A stretch of DNA of 64,000 bases from Dromiciops gliroides (GCF_019393635.1 NC_057866.1:11542223-11606222), one strand, 5' to 3'. Counted from the stretch's first letter, positions 41,232-51,927 are shown. Notes: generated by a model from the sequence alone, not told the origin. Translations and numbers: made by a program.

Positions 41232-44200
41232 GCTTACTCTCACCCTTGCTCTCGCTCTCAATCTCGCTCTCTTTCCCTCTCTCCCTTCTTATCAGCTCCC
41301 ATTAGTTCAATGATCATTATTCCTTCACAGATGACTCTCAGAAATAAATATCCAGACCCGATGCCACGTCACCAACTTTCGAAAGGACATTTTCAATCGG
41401 ATGTCCTGTAGGCATCTTAAAATCAACATGTCCAAAACCAGAACTCATAATCTTTCCCATGAAACCTACTCTTTCCCCATACTCCCATCTATTTTCTGAG
41501 GGCACTACCATTCTTGTAGTCACCCACGTTTGCTACCTTGGGCACCCCTTAGACTTCTCATCTCCCTCACCCCCCAGGTATCCAATCAGTTGCCAAATCT
41601 TGTTGCTCCTTCTTCTATCACATCTCTTGCATTGTCTCATACAGCCACATCATAGTTCAGGGTTTCATCACCCCTGATTCAGACGATGTAACAGTTCTTC
41701 CCATCTTAAATGCATCCTCCATATAACTACCAAAGGGATATTCCTAAAGCAGAGGTTACTCCCCTGCTCAAAAAGCTTCCATGGCTCCCTATTGCACACA
41801 GGGCCAAATTCAAACTCCACTATTGTTATTTTGAAGCCTTTCACAACCAGCCTTCCTATACTCTATGGCCATCCAAGATGGCTTCCCTGTTATTCCTCAT
41901 ACAGGTTATGATCCCTCTGGTCTCCAACCTACCTAGAATGGATTCCCTCCTTATCTTTTCCCTTAACACTCCCTATTTTCCTTCCTTCCTCTGCCCACAC
42001 TTTCTCCTGAGACTGCTGTGTTTTACTTTGTAGAGATGTCAATATCTGTACACGCTGTTTTTCGAGGTAGAAAAATAGTTTCCTGATGCCAGGGATTGAT
42101 TCATTTTTTTTGTCTTTGTCCCCTCAGTGCCAGAAATGCTCACGGAGTGATTGATTTATGGAGAAAACACAAACAACAGGGGGATAAAGAAAGGGCTCTG
42201 GAAGGAGGTGATGCCAGAAGCCCTTTGTCTCAAAGTAAGCTAGGGATATCAAGAAGTGTGGTGATCAGGAACGAGGGAATGCCTTCTACCCAGCAGAGGG
42301 CCATCTGCAGCAAGGCACAGAAGTAGATGACGGAATGATAGAACCTGGGAAGAGAGAGTCAACCATTTGACTGGACAGTGCAGGAAGGGGTGGGGGGAAG
42401 TAACATGATTGGCAACATAGGTAGGTGGCCAGATCTAGGGGATATTTAAATGCCTAGAAGAGTAATTTGTATTTTACTCCAGAGGCTACAGGAAATCACG
42501 GGAGATTTTTAAGTGACTCTACCAAATCAAGGCAGGTGACAGTCACATCTGTGCATTGGGAACATTAGCTTTGGCAGCTGTGTGTAAGAGAGAGAGGGTC
42601 AAGCCTTGAGGCATGGAGACCAATGTCGAGGCTGATTGCAATAGTCCAAAGTGAGAGAGGATAATGGTCAGAATACAGCAAAGGTTGGGTGAGTTTAGAG
42701 AGCTATTTCAGAGGTAAAACGAACCATATGATTCCATATGGGACCTCAGGGAAGAGGAGAATCAAGGAGGGTTGCCAAGGTTGTGAATTTTTTGTTGTTG
42801 TTGTTGTTTGTTTTTTTGGTTTTGTGGGACAATGAGGGCTAAGTGACTTGCCCAGGGTCACACAGCTAGTAAGTGTCAAGTGTTTGAGGCCGGATTTGAA
42901 CTCAGGTCCTCCTGAATCCAGGGCCAGTGCTCTATCCACTGTGCCATCCAGCCACCCCCAAGGTTGTGAATTTGGATGACTGGCAGGATGGTGGTGTTCC
43001 AAGAGCAACAGGGAAGGGGGAGGAACAATGGTGGATGTAAACAAATGAAAAAAATGTATTGTAGGAAATCATGGAGCAGGCGTGTGCAGTCCTTTGGTTC
43101 CCAGTGGTTTGGCCTGATAAGGAGATGTGAAGACAGCAGATGCTTTGTTCATTGCCTCAGCTTGACCTTGGCCCCTTAATTCACTTTCCCGTCTGGGCCA
43201 CTTTCCTATCCTTGGTAAAGAAGCCATTCTGTATAAATCTCTGGGAAGTTCTTTGAAACAGCCTGGCTAAGTGTCACGTCCATTGATCTCTGGGCCAGAT
43301 TCCCAGTTTCTTTAGGGCAGACTGTTCTTGGGCCTCTTTTGGGAGCATGCTTCGAGCAGCTTTCTGCCCTGGCCAGACCACATTGAGAGTACTGTCCTGG
43401 ACAGTACATTTTAGGGACTGCACTGGCAAACAGTAGAGCATCCAGGAGAGAGCGACCAGAATGGGAAAGGTCTCAAGCCTGTGGCCTAGAAGGACCATCT
43501 GAAGGAGCTAGGGACGTTTAGTCCAGAAAAAAGGAACTCTGTGTTGTGGTAGGGACTGGGGAGGGGTATGGCCTGAATTAGATGACTCCTGAGGTGTCTT
43601 TCCCAGTTCTGAGATTCTGTTTAAGTCTATATTAGCTTCATGGTATTTGGAGCTCTTAATTTGCCAGAATTCACACATAGGGGTCATAGACACAGGATGG
43701 CTATGAATGACTTCACCAAACAATGAATTTGTGTATTGCCTGGAGAGAATGCTGCTCACCTAGAACACCCAAGTTTCCTTAAGTTATGATGTTACTTTAG
43801 GACTTTGGAAGATCTTTGCTTTCTTTCTTCTTCTTCTTTTTTTTTTTTTTTTTGGGGCAGGGCAATGAGGGTTAAGTGACTTGCCCAGGGTCATACAGCT
43901 AGTAAGTGTCAAGTGTCTGAGGTCGGATTTGAACTCAGGTCCTCCTGAATCCAAAGCCACTGCTTTATCCACTGCACAACCTAGCTGCACTGAGATCTTT
44001 GCTTTCAATCACAGCACGCTTGCTGTTGAGGGTGGCATTCTCCTTTCCAACTTCTCCCTTGTTATTAGAGAACTAGGTGAAGTCCTTGGGCTCCAAGTCA
44101 ACTCTTTTGGATCTAGCTTTTCCTAGCAAGGCCTCCCTTGCTTTTCTTCTTTTCATCTTTCAATGCCTAGTGGTTCTAATCCTGTTTCCTACCTATAATC

Positions 44201-44503
44201 CCAGTTTTGCTTATCCCCATTTTCCCCTTCCTTGTACAGTGTGGTTGCCCCACATCCTTGGATTAGCCTGTTTTTGTGAACTCCTTTCTTTGGTTAAGAC
44301 AGCTGAGAGACAAATTTTTTTTTTTAAATTAAAACAAATTTAAATTAAAAAAATTTTTGAGAGGCAAATCTTGAACCAAGCACTCAGGTGAAGAAGGGGG
44401 GACAGGTGTCCACACTGACGGTCCTTCCCTCTGTTCACAGATCAGAAATGCTCTCCTGAAATTACCGGGTTTGGCAGTCAATCTCATGGAACTCATGCAA
44501 TGA
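38540..44503 (+). CDS. PLAAT copy D, PLAAT-like protein with intact catalytic triad, shortened loop and no membrane tail
   Basis: Exon 2 (38540-38642) encodes [20 protein letters not shown] and [14 protein letters not shown], with both catalytic His. Exon 3 sequence resumes near 39720 and encodes [37 protein letters not shown] and [20 protein letters not shown], so the Cys is kept. The last exon (44441-44503) gives [20 protein letters not shown] and stop. Ancestral exon 3 start and acceptor are missing here. Splicing at TATGTCAG| (39718-39719) would join in frame, giving 131 codons with about 13 fewer residues in the loop after HLAPP. The anchor and basic tail are absent. It may be an active soluble PLAAT or a decaying gene; the start exon was not found. 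Confidence 0.6.
39456..39607 (-). mobile_element. CORE-SINE-like retroposon in copy D intron 2
   Basis: Flanked by GCACCTTCTTTT. It is absent from the D' duplicate, so it came after the duplication. Confidence 0.94.
39630..39708 (+). repeat. MIR-like SINE fragment in copy D, next to a possible new splice acceptor
   Basis: CTCCTCATTTGCAAATGAGG and, 40 bases on, TTTATCAGCTCTAAATCTTT match the tail of MIR-type SINEs and the fragment in D'. The pyrimidine-rich end lies directly before the TATGTCAG that could serve as exon 3 acceptor. Confidence 0.55.
39720..39949 (+). CDS. PLAAT copy D exon 3 with conserved NCEHF
   Basis: From the proposed acceptor the exon has 230 bases and ends GTGATCAG|GTGTGT. 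It contains the active-site motif in [14 protein letters not shown]. The region from 39713 aligns codon by codon with PLAAT3 from its MSALTDKA. The 5' border is inferred; the 3' border and frame are clear. Confidence 0.7.
40020..40165 (+). repeat. Dispersed repeat of the 'tattaagcac...tgtgcca' type, copy D intron 3
   Basis: CCTTTATTAAGTGCATACTT and AAGCTCTAAGGACCTTACAT. Confidence 0.6.
40170..40590 (+). mobile_element. L2 (CR1 clade) fragment, left part
   Basis: Pyrimidine-rich coding-like sequence typical of L2 3' ORF (CTCATTCTTCAAAGTCCCCA, GATGCCCTAATTGCTAATGA). It continues beyond the CT tract at 41290. Confidence 0.6.
40600..41240 (+). repeat. (CT)n/(CCCTCT)n low-complexity tract
   Basis: About 640 bases almost free of purines on this strand, with scattered CCCTC, CTTTC, CACTC and CGCTC variants. 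The open frames in it are artefacts. It lies within an L2, in copy D intron 3. Confidence 0.97.
41290..42060 (+). mobile_element. L2 (CR1 clade) 3' end
   Basis: Matches the familiar L2 end: AAAATCAACATGTCCAAAAC, TCCAATCAGTTGCCAAATCT, TTACTCCCCTGCTCAAAAAG and TCCATGGCTCCCTATTGCAC. It continues the L2 left of the CT tract. Confidence 0.75.
42170..42700 (+). repeat. 3' part of the same long dispersed repeat
   Basis: GCCTTCTACCCAGCAGAGGG and GATTGCAATAGTCCAAAGTG; parallels the repeat at 46611-46860. Confidence 0.5.
42807..42959 (-). mobile_element. CORE-SINE-like retroposon
   Basis: Flanked by AAGGTTGTGAATTT. Confidence 0.94.
43836..43990 (-). mobile_element. CORE-SINE-like retroposon
   Basis: Flanked by AGATCTTTGCTTTC; in copy D intron 3. 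Confidence 0.93.
44441..44503 (+). CDS. PLAAT copy D last exon, early stop
   Basis: Acceptor CCTCTGTTCACAG| matches PLAAT3 and copy C. It encodes [20 protein letters not shown] and TGA. A remnant of the PLAAT3 tail (TTCAAGAGAGAGGAAAACC) follows the stop untranslated. AATAAA is at 44542-44547. Confidence 0.7.
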   Translation: MRNALLKLPGLAVNLMELMQ

Positions 44504-44541
44504 GAAACTAACTTCAAGAGAGAGGAAAACCAAATGATGAA

Positions 44542-44547
44542 AATAAA
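44542..44547 (+). terminator. Candidate polyadenylation signal of PLAAT copy D
   Basis: AATAAA lies 39 bases after the copy D stop. An L1 ORF2 fragment starts directly beyond it. Confidence 0.5.
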
Positions 44548-45045
44548 ATTCATGAACAAAGCGAACACACGTCAGAGAGAAAAGAAAAAGAATGGTCAGA
44601 ACCTCCTGTGCCCAGTTATGTTCTAGCAAAGCCAAGATTTTAAGGAAATGTGGATGGTTACCTCCAAAAATCTAAAACACCCACATTAACCAAACAAGAA
44701 CTAGAGATCTTAAACAGCCCGATATCATACAATGAAACTGAAGAAACTATAAAGGAATTGCTAAACGAAAAAGTCCCCAAGCCCTGGTCCAGATAGATTT
44801 ATAAGTGAAATTTATCAAATGTTTAAAGAGAAATGAACATTTATACAAAAATTACTATCAGTAATTGAGAAAGTACCCTCAGATAAAGATAAATATGGTC
44901 CTGATACTGAAACCTGGGAAGGCTAAGCAGAAAAAGAAGGCCCAATGTCACTACTGAATATTGATGAAAAATTGTTACATAAGATCACAATAGAATGGGG
45001 GGTGGGGGAGGGACTGACTGGGGGGAAACCACCCTGACTAACTTG
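44548..45045 (+). mobile_element. L1 ORF2 fragment
   Basis: Matches ORF2 upstream of the reverse transcriptase, e.g. AAGTCCCCAAGCCCTGGTCC (KSPGPD-like) and CTGAAACCTGGGAAGGCTAA (PKPGKA-like). It abuts the polyadenylation signal of PLAAT copy D. Confidence 0.7.
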
Positions 45046-45049
45046 TTAG

Positions 45050-45290
45050 GTGCCACAGTAGAGTTCTGGATCTGGAATCAGGAAGACTTGAGTTCAAATC
45101 CAGCCTCAGACACATACTTGCTGCGTGACTCTGGGCAAGACACTTAACTTCTCTCTGCCTCAGTTTCCTCATTTGTAAAATGGGGATAATCATAGCACCT
45201 ACCTCCCAGGGTTGCTGTGTGGATCAAATGAGATCACATTTGTAGAGCCTAAAACAAGATAAATACTAGCTGTTTTTATTATTTAGGTAA
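45050..45290 (+). repeat. MIR-like SINE
   Basis: GACTCTGGGCAAGACACTTA, CAGTTTCCTCATTTGTAAAA and GGTTGCTGTGTGGATCAAAT, a well-kept sense copy. Confidence 0.75.
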
Positions 45291-45330
45291 GTTCTCCCCA
45301 GTCAACTTGATCCGATTGTAGAGGATGGAT

Positions 45331-45483
45331 CTTTTTTTTTTTTTTTAAGTGAGGCAATTGGGGTTAAGTGATTTGCCCAGGGTCACACAGCTAGTAAGTG
45401 TTAAGTGTCTGAGGTCGGATTTGAACTCAGGTCCTTCTGAATCCAGGGCCAGTGCTCTATCCACTGCGCCACCTAGCTGCCCC
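45331..45483 (-). mobile_element. CORE-SINE-like retroposon
   Basis: Flanked by AGAGGATGGATCTT. Confidence 0.94.
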
Positions 45484-46610
45484 GCAGAGGATGGATCTTT
45501 GTCTGAAGGGTACTGCTTATGGAAGTTCAGTCCTTTCTCCTTGTTGAGAGGACACAGGGAACTTCTCTCATTTGGTTGCCAGTGAATGGAGCTGACTCCA
45601 AGATCCCGCTTGTCAGAGGAGTTAGGCCCTCTGTGGTTGATAAGAGTAAGCTGGGAAGCTTCTTATCCTTTTTCTTGTCTGGAACTTTCTCTCTCTGGGA
45701 TTTCCACACAGTTATTGGAGGGGAATATGTTCTTTTTTTTTTCATGATCACCTTCTCTCCCCTGCCCCCATATCAGAAAACTGTTGCTTATAGGAGAAAC
45801 ACAAGCCAGAGCAGTCTAGGGGAACCTGACAGAGAAATTTCCAGACCTCCAGGTCTTGTCTACCTTCTTCTGTCTTTCTGTTTTTCCTTTTGATCATTGG
45901 TCAATGATTGGCAATCCTGAGTATTCCCAGGCTCTGGGAGGCTGGTGCCTCATACCTGATGTCAGTTTCTCTAACTTAAGAACTCCCAGAGGGAGAAGAA
46001 GGGGATCTCTAACAGAAGCCTCCCCTGTCAGCTGAAGGATACAAGCCCTGATGAGGGACCAGGAGATCTGGCCCTTGACAACCCTCTTTGGGTATTTACT
46101 TGAGTCACTCTGACAGGGTGGAGAGTGTCTTCATCTTCTGGGTGGGCCCCCACAGCTCTGGGGACCACAGTGAAGCAGACTTAACTCGCTTGGAGTTGGT
46201 TGCTTCATTTTGGGGGAGGGGAGGAAAAAGAGCTGGGCTGAACCCAAAGATGGCCAGTCTGTGTTGAGGTCTGCCTCCACCTATATTCTTCCGGCAAAGT
46301 CTCTAAAACAGCGTGCTTAAGCATGGCTCCTATCTAGGGTTTCCCCCAAAAGGTGGGTATCAGGGACCATTGCTACAAAGGTACTCAATGTTCAATATGG
46401 ATACTGTGTATGGGATGGTCTTTATTTCATCCCACAGAAAGGTCAAGATGCAGAGCACTCAAGGCATGCATGTGTGCAGAAAACAAATCATCTCCAATAA
46501 GCCACTTTAAAGACAGCTTTGTGGGAGGGATTGCTGAATTAGGCTTGTTTGCACTTACTTTGGATCCACACTCTCCAAGTGTGGCTATCTCTAAGATAAT
46601 CCTAAAGGAA
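45484..46610. other. Unidentified intergenic sequence
   Basis: No coding exon or known repeat recognised; base composition is ordinary. Confidence 0.4.
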
Positions 46611-46870
46611 TATCACTGGGGCACCTGAGAGGGGGGATGGCTTGGAGTAGGGAGAGTCTCAAGACCAATTAGAAGGGTACTGTGACCGTCCAGACATGAG
46701 GTGATGAGGGCCTGCACCAAGATGGCAGCTATGTGAGTAGAGGGGTTGACAGCAGAAATCTGGCTGGGTATGGGGGGTGAATGGAGTGAGGAGGCAAGGA
46801 CGACAATGATGTTTTGAGCTTGCTTTAATGCTTGAATCCTGCACTCAGAAACTCGTGACCCACAAATGCC
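46611..46870 (+). repeat. 3' part of the same long dispersed repeat
   Basis: GACATGAGGTGATGAGGGCC and TGCACCAAGATGGCAGCTAT are hallmarks of this family. Confidence 0.55.
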
Positions 46871-47089
46871 CATTCCTTAGAATCACCAGTAGCTGACCTC
46901 AGAAAAGGAATGAAAAGGCAGAAGAGGGCTAAGGGCTAAGGATTCAAGGTCTAGTCTATGGCCACCATGGACTTCTGTTGCAAGTTTCCATTGCCGTGGG
47001 GCAATCAGAGAGTTGGGAGGGGAGGAAAAGTCCCAGAAAGTCTACAAGTCTGAGGAAAAGAAAGTACTGGAAAAATCAAGGAAGTCACC

Positions 47090-47560
47090 AAGCATTTTTT
47101 AAAGGACTGACTCTGAGTGTCAGGCACTGTGCTAGGCACTGAGGATACAAAGCAGGGCCAACAAACCCCAGTCCTTGCTCATAAGGAGCTCACAGTCTAA
47201 TGGGCGAGACTAAAGGGAAACCACTAAGTTCCAACAAGAAGTATAGAGGACAAATGAGGGCTAGTCTCTGTGGGAGGGCACTGAGATAATGAAGGACAGG
47301 CTTCTTCCAGAAGGTCGGACTTTAGGGAGACTTGTGGGAAGCCAGGATGAGGATGCAGGGGCTCCAAGCTCGGGGCCAATGAAAACATTTGGTTGGAAGA
47401 TGGGGTGTCCTGTGGGAGGAACAGTAAAGAGACCCCTGTTTCTTGGATTGAAGAATACATGGAGGGGAATAAAGTGTAAGAAGATTGGAAAGGTAGGCAA
47501 GAGGTAGGTTATGGATTTTATATTTGATCTTGGAGGTAATAGGGAGCCACTTGTGTTTCC
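47090..47560 (+). repeat. Long copy of the 'tattaagcac...tgtgcca' dispersed repeat
   Basis: GTCAGGCACTGTGCTAGGCA, GGAGCTCACAGTCTAATGGG, GGTAATAGGGAGCCACTTGT. It ends in a TG-rich microsatellite at 47560-47625. Confidence 0.65.
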
Positions 47561-47625
47561 TGAATGTGTGTGTATGCGTGTATGTGTATATATGTGTATG
47601 TATGTGTGTGAGTGTGGGTATCTGC
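47560..47625 (+). repeat. (TGTGTATG)n microsatellite
   Basis: Imperfect TG/TATG repeat closing the dispersed repeat at 47090. Confidence 0.8.
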
Positions 47626-47639
47626 GTGTCTTTCCTCTT

Positions 47640-49310
47640 GACTCTCTTGTCTCCAACCACCTTCAGCAAGGCCCTAGTCCATGAGGATCAGAGGGACTCA
47701 CTGCCTCCTATCATGGCACATTGTACCCTCCTCCGTTATGGGCTCAGCATCCAGGTCCTAGCTGTAAGGGACAGACTCCAATCTCCAAAGGTCCACACCC
47801 TGTAAGCTCATCAGGTGAACTGGGTAAACCACCAAGTCAGTCAGGGGTTCCCTGATCAACCCTATGGTGTTGTTCTTCCCTTGTCCAATATTCTAACAAA
47901 TCAATTGGGGTGCTCGGGGCACATTAGTCTGTCCCTCTAATTGCAGATAGTCTTCCGGGGACCTGGAGAGACTCCCACATAGTCCTGTGGGAAGCATCTC
48001 CCCAGGATCTTGACTAAAGATTCTTTGCACAGTCCATATGGCATAGTGATTTTTACTAGGTTTTCTTGTTTTTACATCAACACAGTTCTGAATAAATGGC
48101 TTCCTGGGTGTCATTCAAAGAGAACAGGCAAAGCCTTCTTAGTTCTTAGATAAAAAAAATTACACAAGTTCAACAAACAAACATTTTACAAAATTCTCCT
48201 AGGCTACCTACCTACTGATAAGGGCTTGACTGAATCCAAAGTAAACGGAAAAGAACAAAATTAAAATAAGCAATGGTAAAAAAATAAATAAATCCAGGTT
48301 TCTCTGCTCAGAGTGCAAGCACAGGCCAGATGAGGTCCCAAGGCATGTGGGGCCTTATCAAAGGGATGAGAGACCTGGGGTTGACTTGAAGTCACCTGTT
48401 CACAGACAGGTGAGAAACTAGCCATCCGGTAGGAAAAGTTATTTGATTGGTCCCTACAACGACAGGCCAACCTATATATTTCTGAAGTGGATGCCTGCAA
48501 ATGCATAGGGCAACCCAGGTTGGGTTAGGCACCAAAATTTCTGCAGTGGGTCTCTGAAACACTTAGGGAAATGAGAGCATTTCTCTAATGTATCGTTGCA
48601 GTATTTTGGGTCATCCAAAGAGATTTGGACTCACTTCATGCTGGGACAAAAAAGGGAGCTCGAAAAGAAACTGAACAAACTCAGCTAAGACCCAAGATAT
48701 TCAGTGTTTCTGAAAAGGGATTAACTGGAAATCAATCCCTCATATCCCAAAGTCCCCACAAAATGTACTTCATTATTCCTGGTCAACCACCAAGCAGTTA
48801 TTCCATAGAATAAAACAAAGGAACAATATTTACTTAGAGGAACAAAACTTTGGAAGTTGGTTGTAAAAATATTTTAACTTACTGCCTAATTTGGGGGGAC
48901 TAATCTATCTGCAGGGGTAATCTGGGGACTTTTGACTGATTGGCTATCTGACTGCTATTAACTTAATATGGGCCCTTTATAAAGTTCCAACACACTGCTC
49001 CACTCCCCAAATTGATAAGCAAACAATTAAGAAACCTCTTTATTAAATAACCAAAGCAGAATGTATTTATAAAAATCAATATAAAAGATAAGAGTAAAGA
49101 AATGCAAATGATACAACCTGTCTGCTTTTAATAACAATAAGGGCCTTTGCCACCTCTTGCCTTAGGGCATGCTCCAGTTTTCTCCAACTTTCACCTTTCT
49201 TCTAATTCTGAGCCCCTTTTACTTTGTACTGCCATGCTGAACCCCTGTGTTTCTTTCTCACTGACCTCTCCTTCTGTTCTCTTAATCTTCTGTCCTCCTT
49301 CTCAGCATCT
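47640..49310. other. Unidentified intergenic sequence
   Basis: GTTGGGTTAGGCACCAAAATT near 48520, read on the other strand, loosely recalls a retroviral primer-binding region, but no LTR pair or coding sequence supports it. Confidence 0.3.
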
Positions 49311-49369
49311 CTAGCATCCCTTTCTCACCGAACTCTCAGCCTCTCTATCCTCTGGAGTCCTCCTTAATC

Positions 49370-49830
49370 TTGTCAGCCCCGGCCCCCGCCGCCCACCCCC
49401 CACCCCTCGCCCCAGTCCATTCCTTTCTTGCTCTCTTCTTAATCTTCGCTTTCTCCAACCTGTACCCTGTGCTGACCGCTTCTGTGCTGGCTGCCGCCCC
49501 CTTTCACCATCTAACTCCCTGGTATATATCTTCCTTCTCTCCACTCAAACCTCGGGGCTCCCTGCATCCCCGCACACATCAAACTAATCTGCTGGCCGCA
49601 CTCAGGCTGTGGCTGGGGAGGCTCGACCACACCCAGAGGCCCGTGCCCCACGCTGCATGCCTGGGACCTCAGCACGGGCTATGCCAGAGCCTGGTCTGGA
49701 TGAGCGAGGGATCTCTGGGATAGATCCTCTCAGGGCGGAGGGAGCTGGGGCTTTTTCCCCCAGCCATCTGACTTGGCGTCTTGTACAGCCCACGGGGCTT
49801 TTTTGGCTCTGCTAAAGCGGAGGGTGAAGG
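49370..49830. other. GC-rich pocket
   Basis: Locally raised GC with some CpG (CCCCGGCCCCCGCCGCCC at 49377). Several overlapping open frames exist on both strands, none resembling a known protein. It could be a small CpG island or part of a repeat. Confidence 0.35.
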
Positions 49831-50029
49831 GCACCAGCCCCTCTGACAGAAAAGACCCTGAGGGCCTAAGGCTTTTTAATCTCAGTCCAAAGGTAGGGTC
49901 TCCAAATCAAAAAATAAATTTCCACAGGGTAATGAAAAATAATATAAACAGTGCCTCAAACTGCATTGTAATTAGCAGTAATCCTTAAAATTGATTGGTA
50001 TTGGTTAAATTTTTTTAAAAAGTAAGAAA

Positions 50030-50219
50030 CTCAATTCTGTGCAATTATAATGATCAAGTTTGACCCTGGAGAAGAGTTGAGAAAGTGCATTTCCCTCCTC
50101 TCTCTGCAAAGGGGGAACTATGGACATGGAATGTTGTTAGGTTTGTGGATGTGTTGGCAGATATTTTGAATTTTTTTCTTTTTTTAAAAAAATCTGTTAT
50201 GGGATGGCTCTTTTAGTGG
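50030..50219 (+). repeat. Unnamed dispersed repeat, plus strand
   Basis: TAATGATCAAGTTTGACCCT, GAACTATGGACATGGAATGT and ATGGGATGGCTC; a diverged inverted copy is at 61235-61575. Confidence 0.45.
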
Positions 50220-51217
50220 GAGTAGGAAAAGGATATGTCCTGAAGTAAATGTAATACAAAAGCTGATGACATCAAAGTGTATGATATGATTATGGATTTG
50301 AGTCAGATTAAACTCTGAGGATGGGGTTTGGAAGGTACTCAGCCCTGCCCCAGTATAGTTCGTTTAGAAGTTTATTGCTTGTCAAATTCTCACTGTCTCC
50401 TTTAAGTTTTATTGCCAATTAACAGTATTTTTACTTCTGCTCAGTCTCCCCACTTGTCAGCTACATATTAGTTTTGTCTGCAATCCATCATGTGTCAGAA
50501 CCCCAGTCAGTGGTTCAGGGAGTTTGCCCACCAATTCAATACTCCGGACTCAAGAAGAAAGGACAAGGCTCAGCACAGGATGCAGCAATTAAGTTGAGAC
50601 CAGATGTTAAGTGACATGTCTCTTTTTCTCAGAGCAGAATCCCCTTGACCCTAGGGTCCCAGCAATGTGTTATTCTTTTATTCTTTATTCTATTTCTTTG
50701 ACTTCCCAACATGGCCGAAGATAAATTTTAACCCTGTCATCCTTCTAGAATTAACACGACTACAAAACAATGCTAAAGCACCTGAGTGACTCTTCCTGTT
50801 ATTCAGGTTGAATATCTTTAGAGACAGGGGCCGGGAGAGGGGAGTCAGTGGGAACTGTGAGATCTGAAACATCTGACTGTCACTCCCCTGTTTCCTCTGC
50901 CTTTGGTTTGACCTTGTTCCCCCTCCCCTTCTCCCCCTTGTTCCTGGAACATGTATGCATGTCTCCATACATTGATCACGAGCTGAACATGCACCCTGGG
51001 TGAGACAGGATTGGATGTTAGATTGTGAGCTCGACCTAGTGTGTGTGGGGACTTCCCTTCTGACCAACATTCCTATATAAGGTCAAGGCATGTATTAGCT
51101 GGCGCGGTTCAGGTATTGAGCTTGCCCATTCCTATGGGAATGTAATAAATCTGCCTCTGCTTGACTTGGTGGTCTCCTCGGGTTATTTGGGTAAACTGAG
51201 GCAGTTTGCTCCATACA
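50220..51217 (+). mobile_element. Solo LTR of an endogenous retrovirus, plus strand (fossil)
   Basis: Shares with 19881-20580 the stretches GATCACGAGCTGAACATGC, GTGAGACAGGATTGGATGTT and TTATTTGGGTAAACTGAGGC, has a TATATAAGG box, AATAAATCTGCC and the end CCATACA. No internal region is seen. Start is approximate. Confidence 0.65.
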
Positions 51218-51500
51218 AAAGCATTTAAAAATTATTTGGTATCAGTTAGAATAGGAAAGTTGTTGGGTCATGTCAGAACTGTTGTGGATGCACCAAAGCC
51301 TTATTCTTTAGATGACCTTAAGGCTAGGGTTACAGAAGCAATCCTTACCATCAAAGAGGAGTAGCTGATGAAGGTTTTGACAAAGTTCAAGATGGTTGTT
51401 ATTCTGAATTTTAATAAGAAATATCAATATTTTAATATGTCATATCATTAGCCTTTCAAGTGTCTTTTTCAAGTTCATAGCTTTTGAAGTTATTTATTTA

Positions 51501-51638
51501 TTTTTTGTGGGGCAATGAGGGTTAAGTGACTTGCCCAGGGTCACACAGTAAGTGTCAAGTGTCTGAGTCCAAACTTGAACTCAGGTCTTCCTGAATCCAG
51601 GGCTGGTGTTTTATCTACTGTGCCACCTAGCTGTCCCC
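51501..51638 (-). mobile_element. CORE-SINE-like retroposon
   Basis: Flanked by AGCTTTTGAAGTTATT. Confidence 0.93.
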
Positions 51639-51759
51639 AGCTTTTGAAGTTATTAAAACACTAAGACTTTTGGGATACCATATATAGGTGTGTGTGAAAC
51701 TGATAAAAGTATTTAAGATCAGGAGCCATTTTGGAATAAACGGTGAAAAGATATGGACA

Positions 51760-51911
51760 GGGGCAGCTAGGTGGCGCAGTGGATAGAGTACCAGCCCTGG
51801 AGTCAGGAGTACCTGAGTTCAAATCCGGCCTCAGACACTTAACACTTACTAGCTGTGTGACCCTGGGCAAGTCACTTAACCCCAATTGCCTCACTGAAAA
51901 AAAAAAAAAAA
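51760..51911 (+). mobile_element. CORE-SINE-like retroposon, first of a tandem pair
   Basis: GAAAAGATATGGACA stands before it, between the pair and after the second copy. Confidence 0.93.
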
Positions 51912-51927
51912 GAAAAGATATGGACAA

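Noticed and set aside
40428-41411. Very long open frames rich in Ser/Leu (plus) and Arg/Glu (minus)
   Set aside because: Translations of the CT-rich tract, open in all frames because it lacks stop codons; not genes.
47261-47656. 131-codon minus-strand frame with THTYTHTH repeats
   Set aside because: Translation of the TG-rich microsatellite and a dispersed repeat.
48480-48560. Primer-binding-like sequence of a retrovirus
   Set aside because: Match is loose and no LTR or coding part accompanies it.
49311-49815. Open frames in the GC-rich pocket
   Set aside because: Low-complexity, no homology recognised, frames on both strands overlap.
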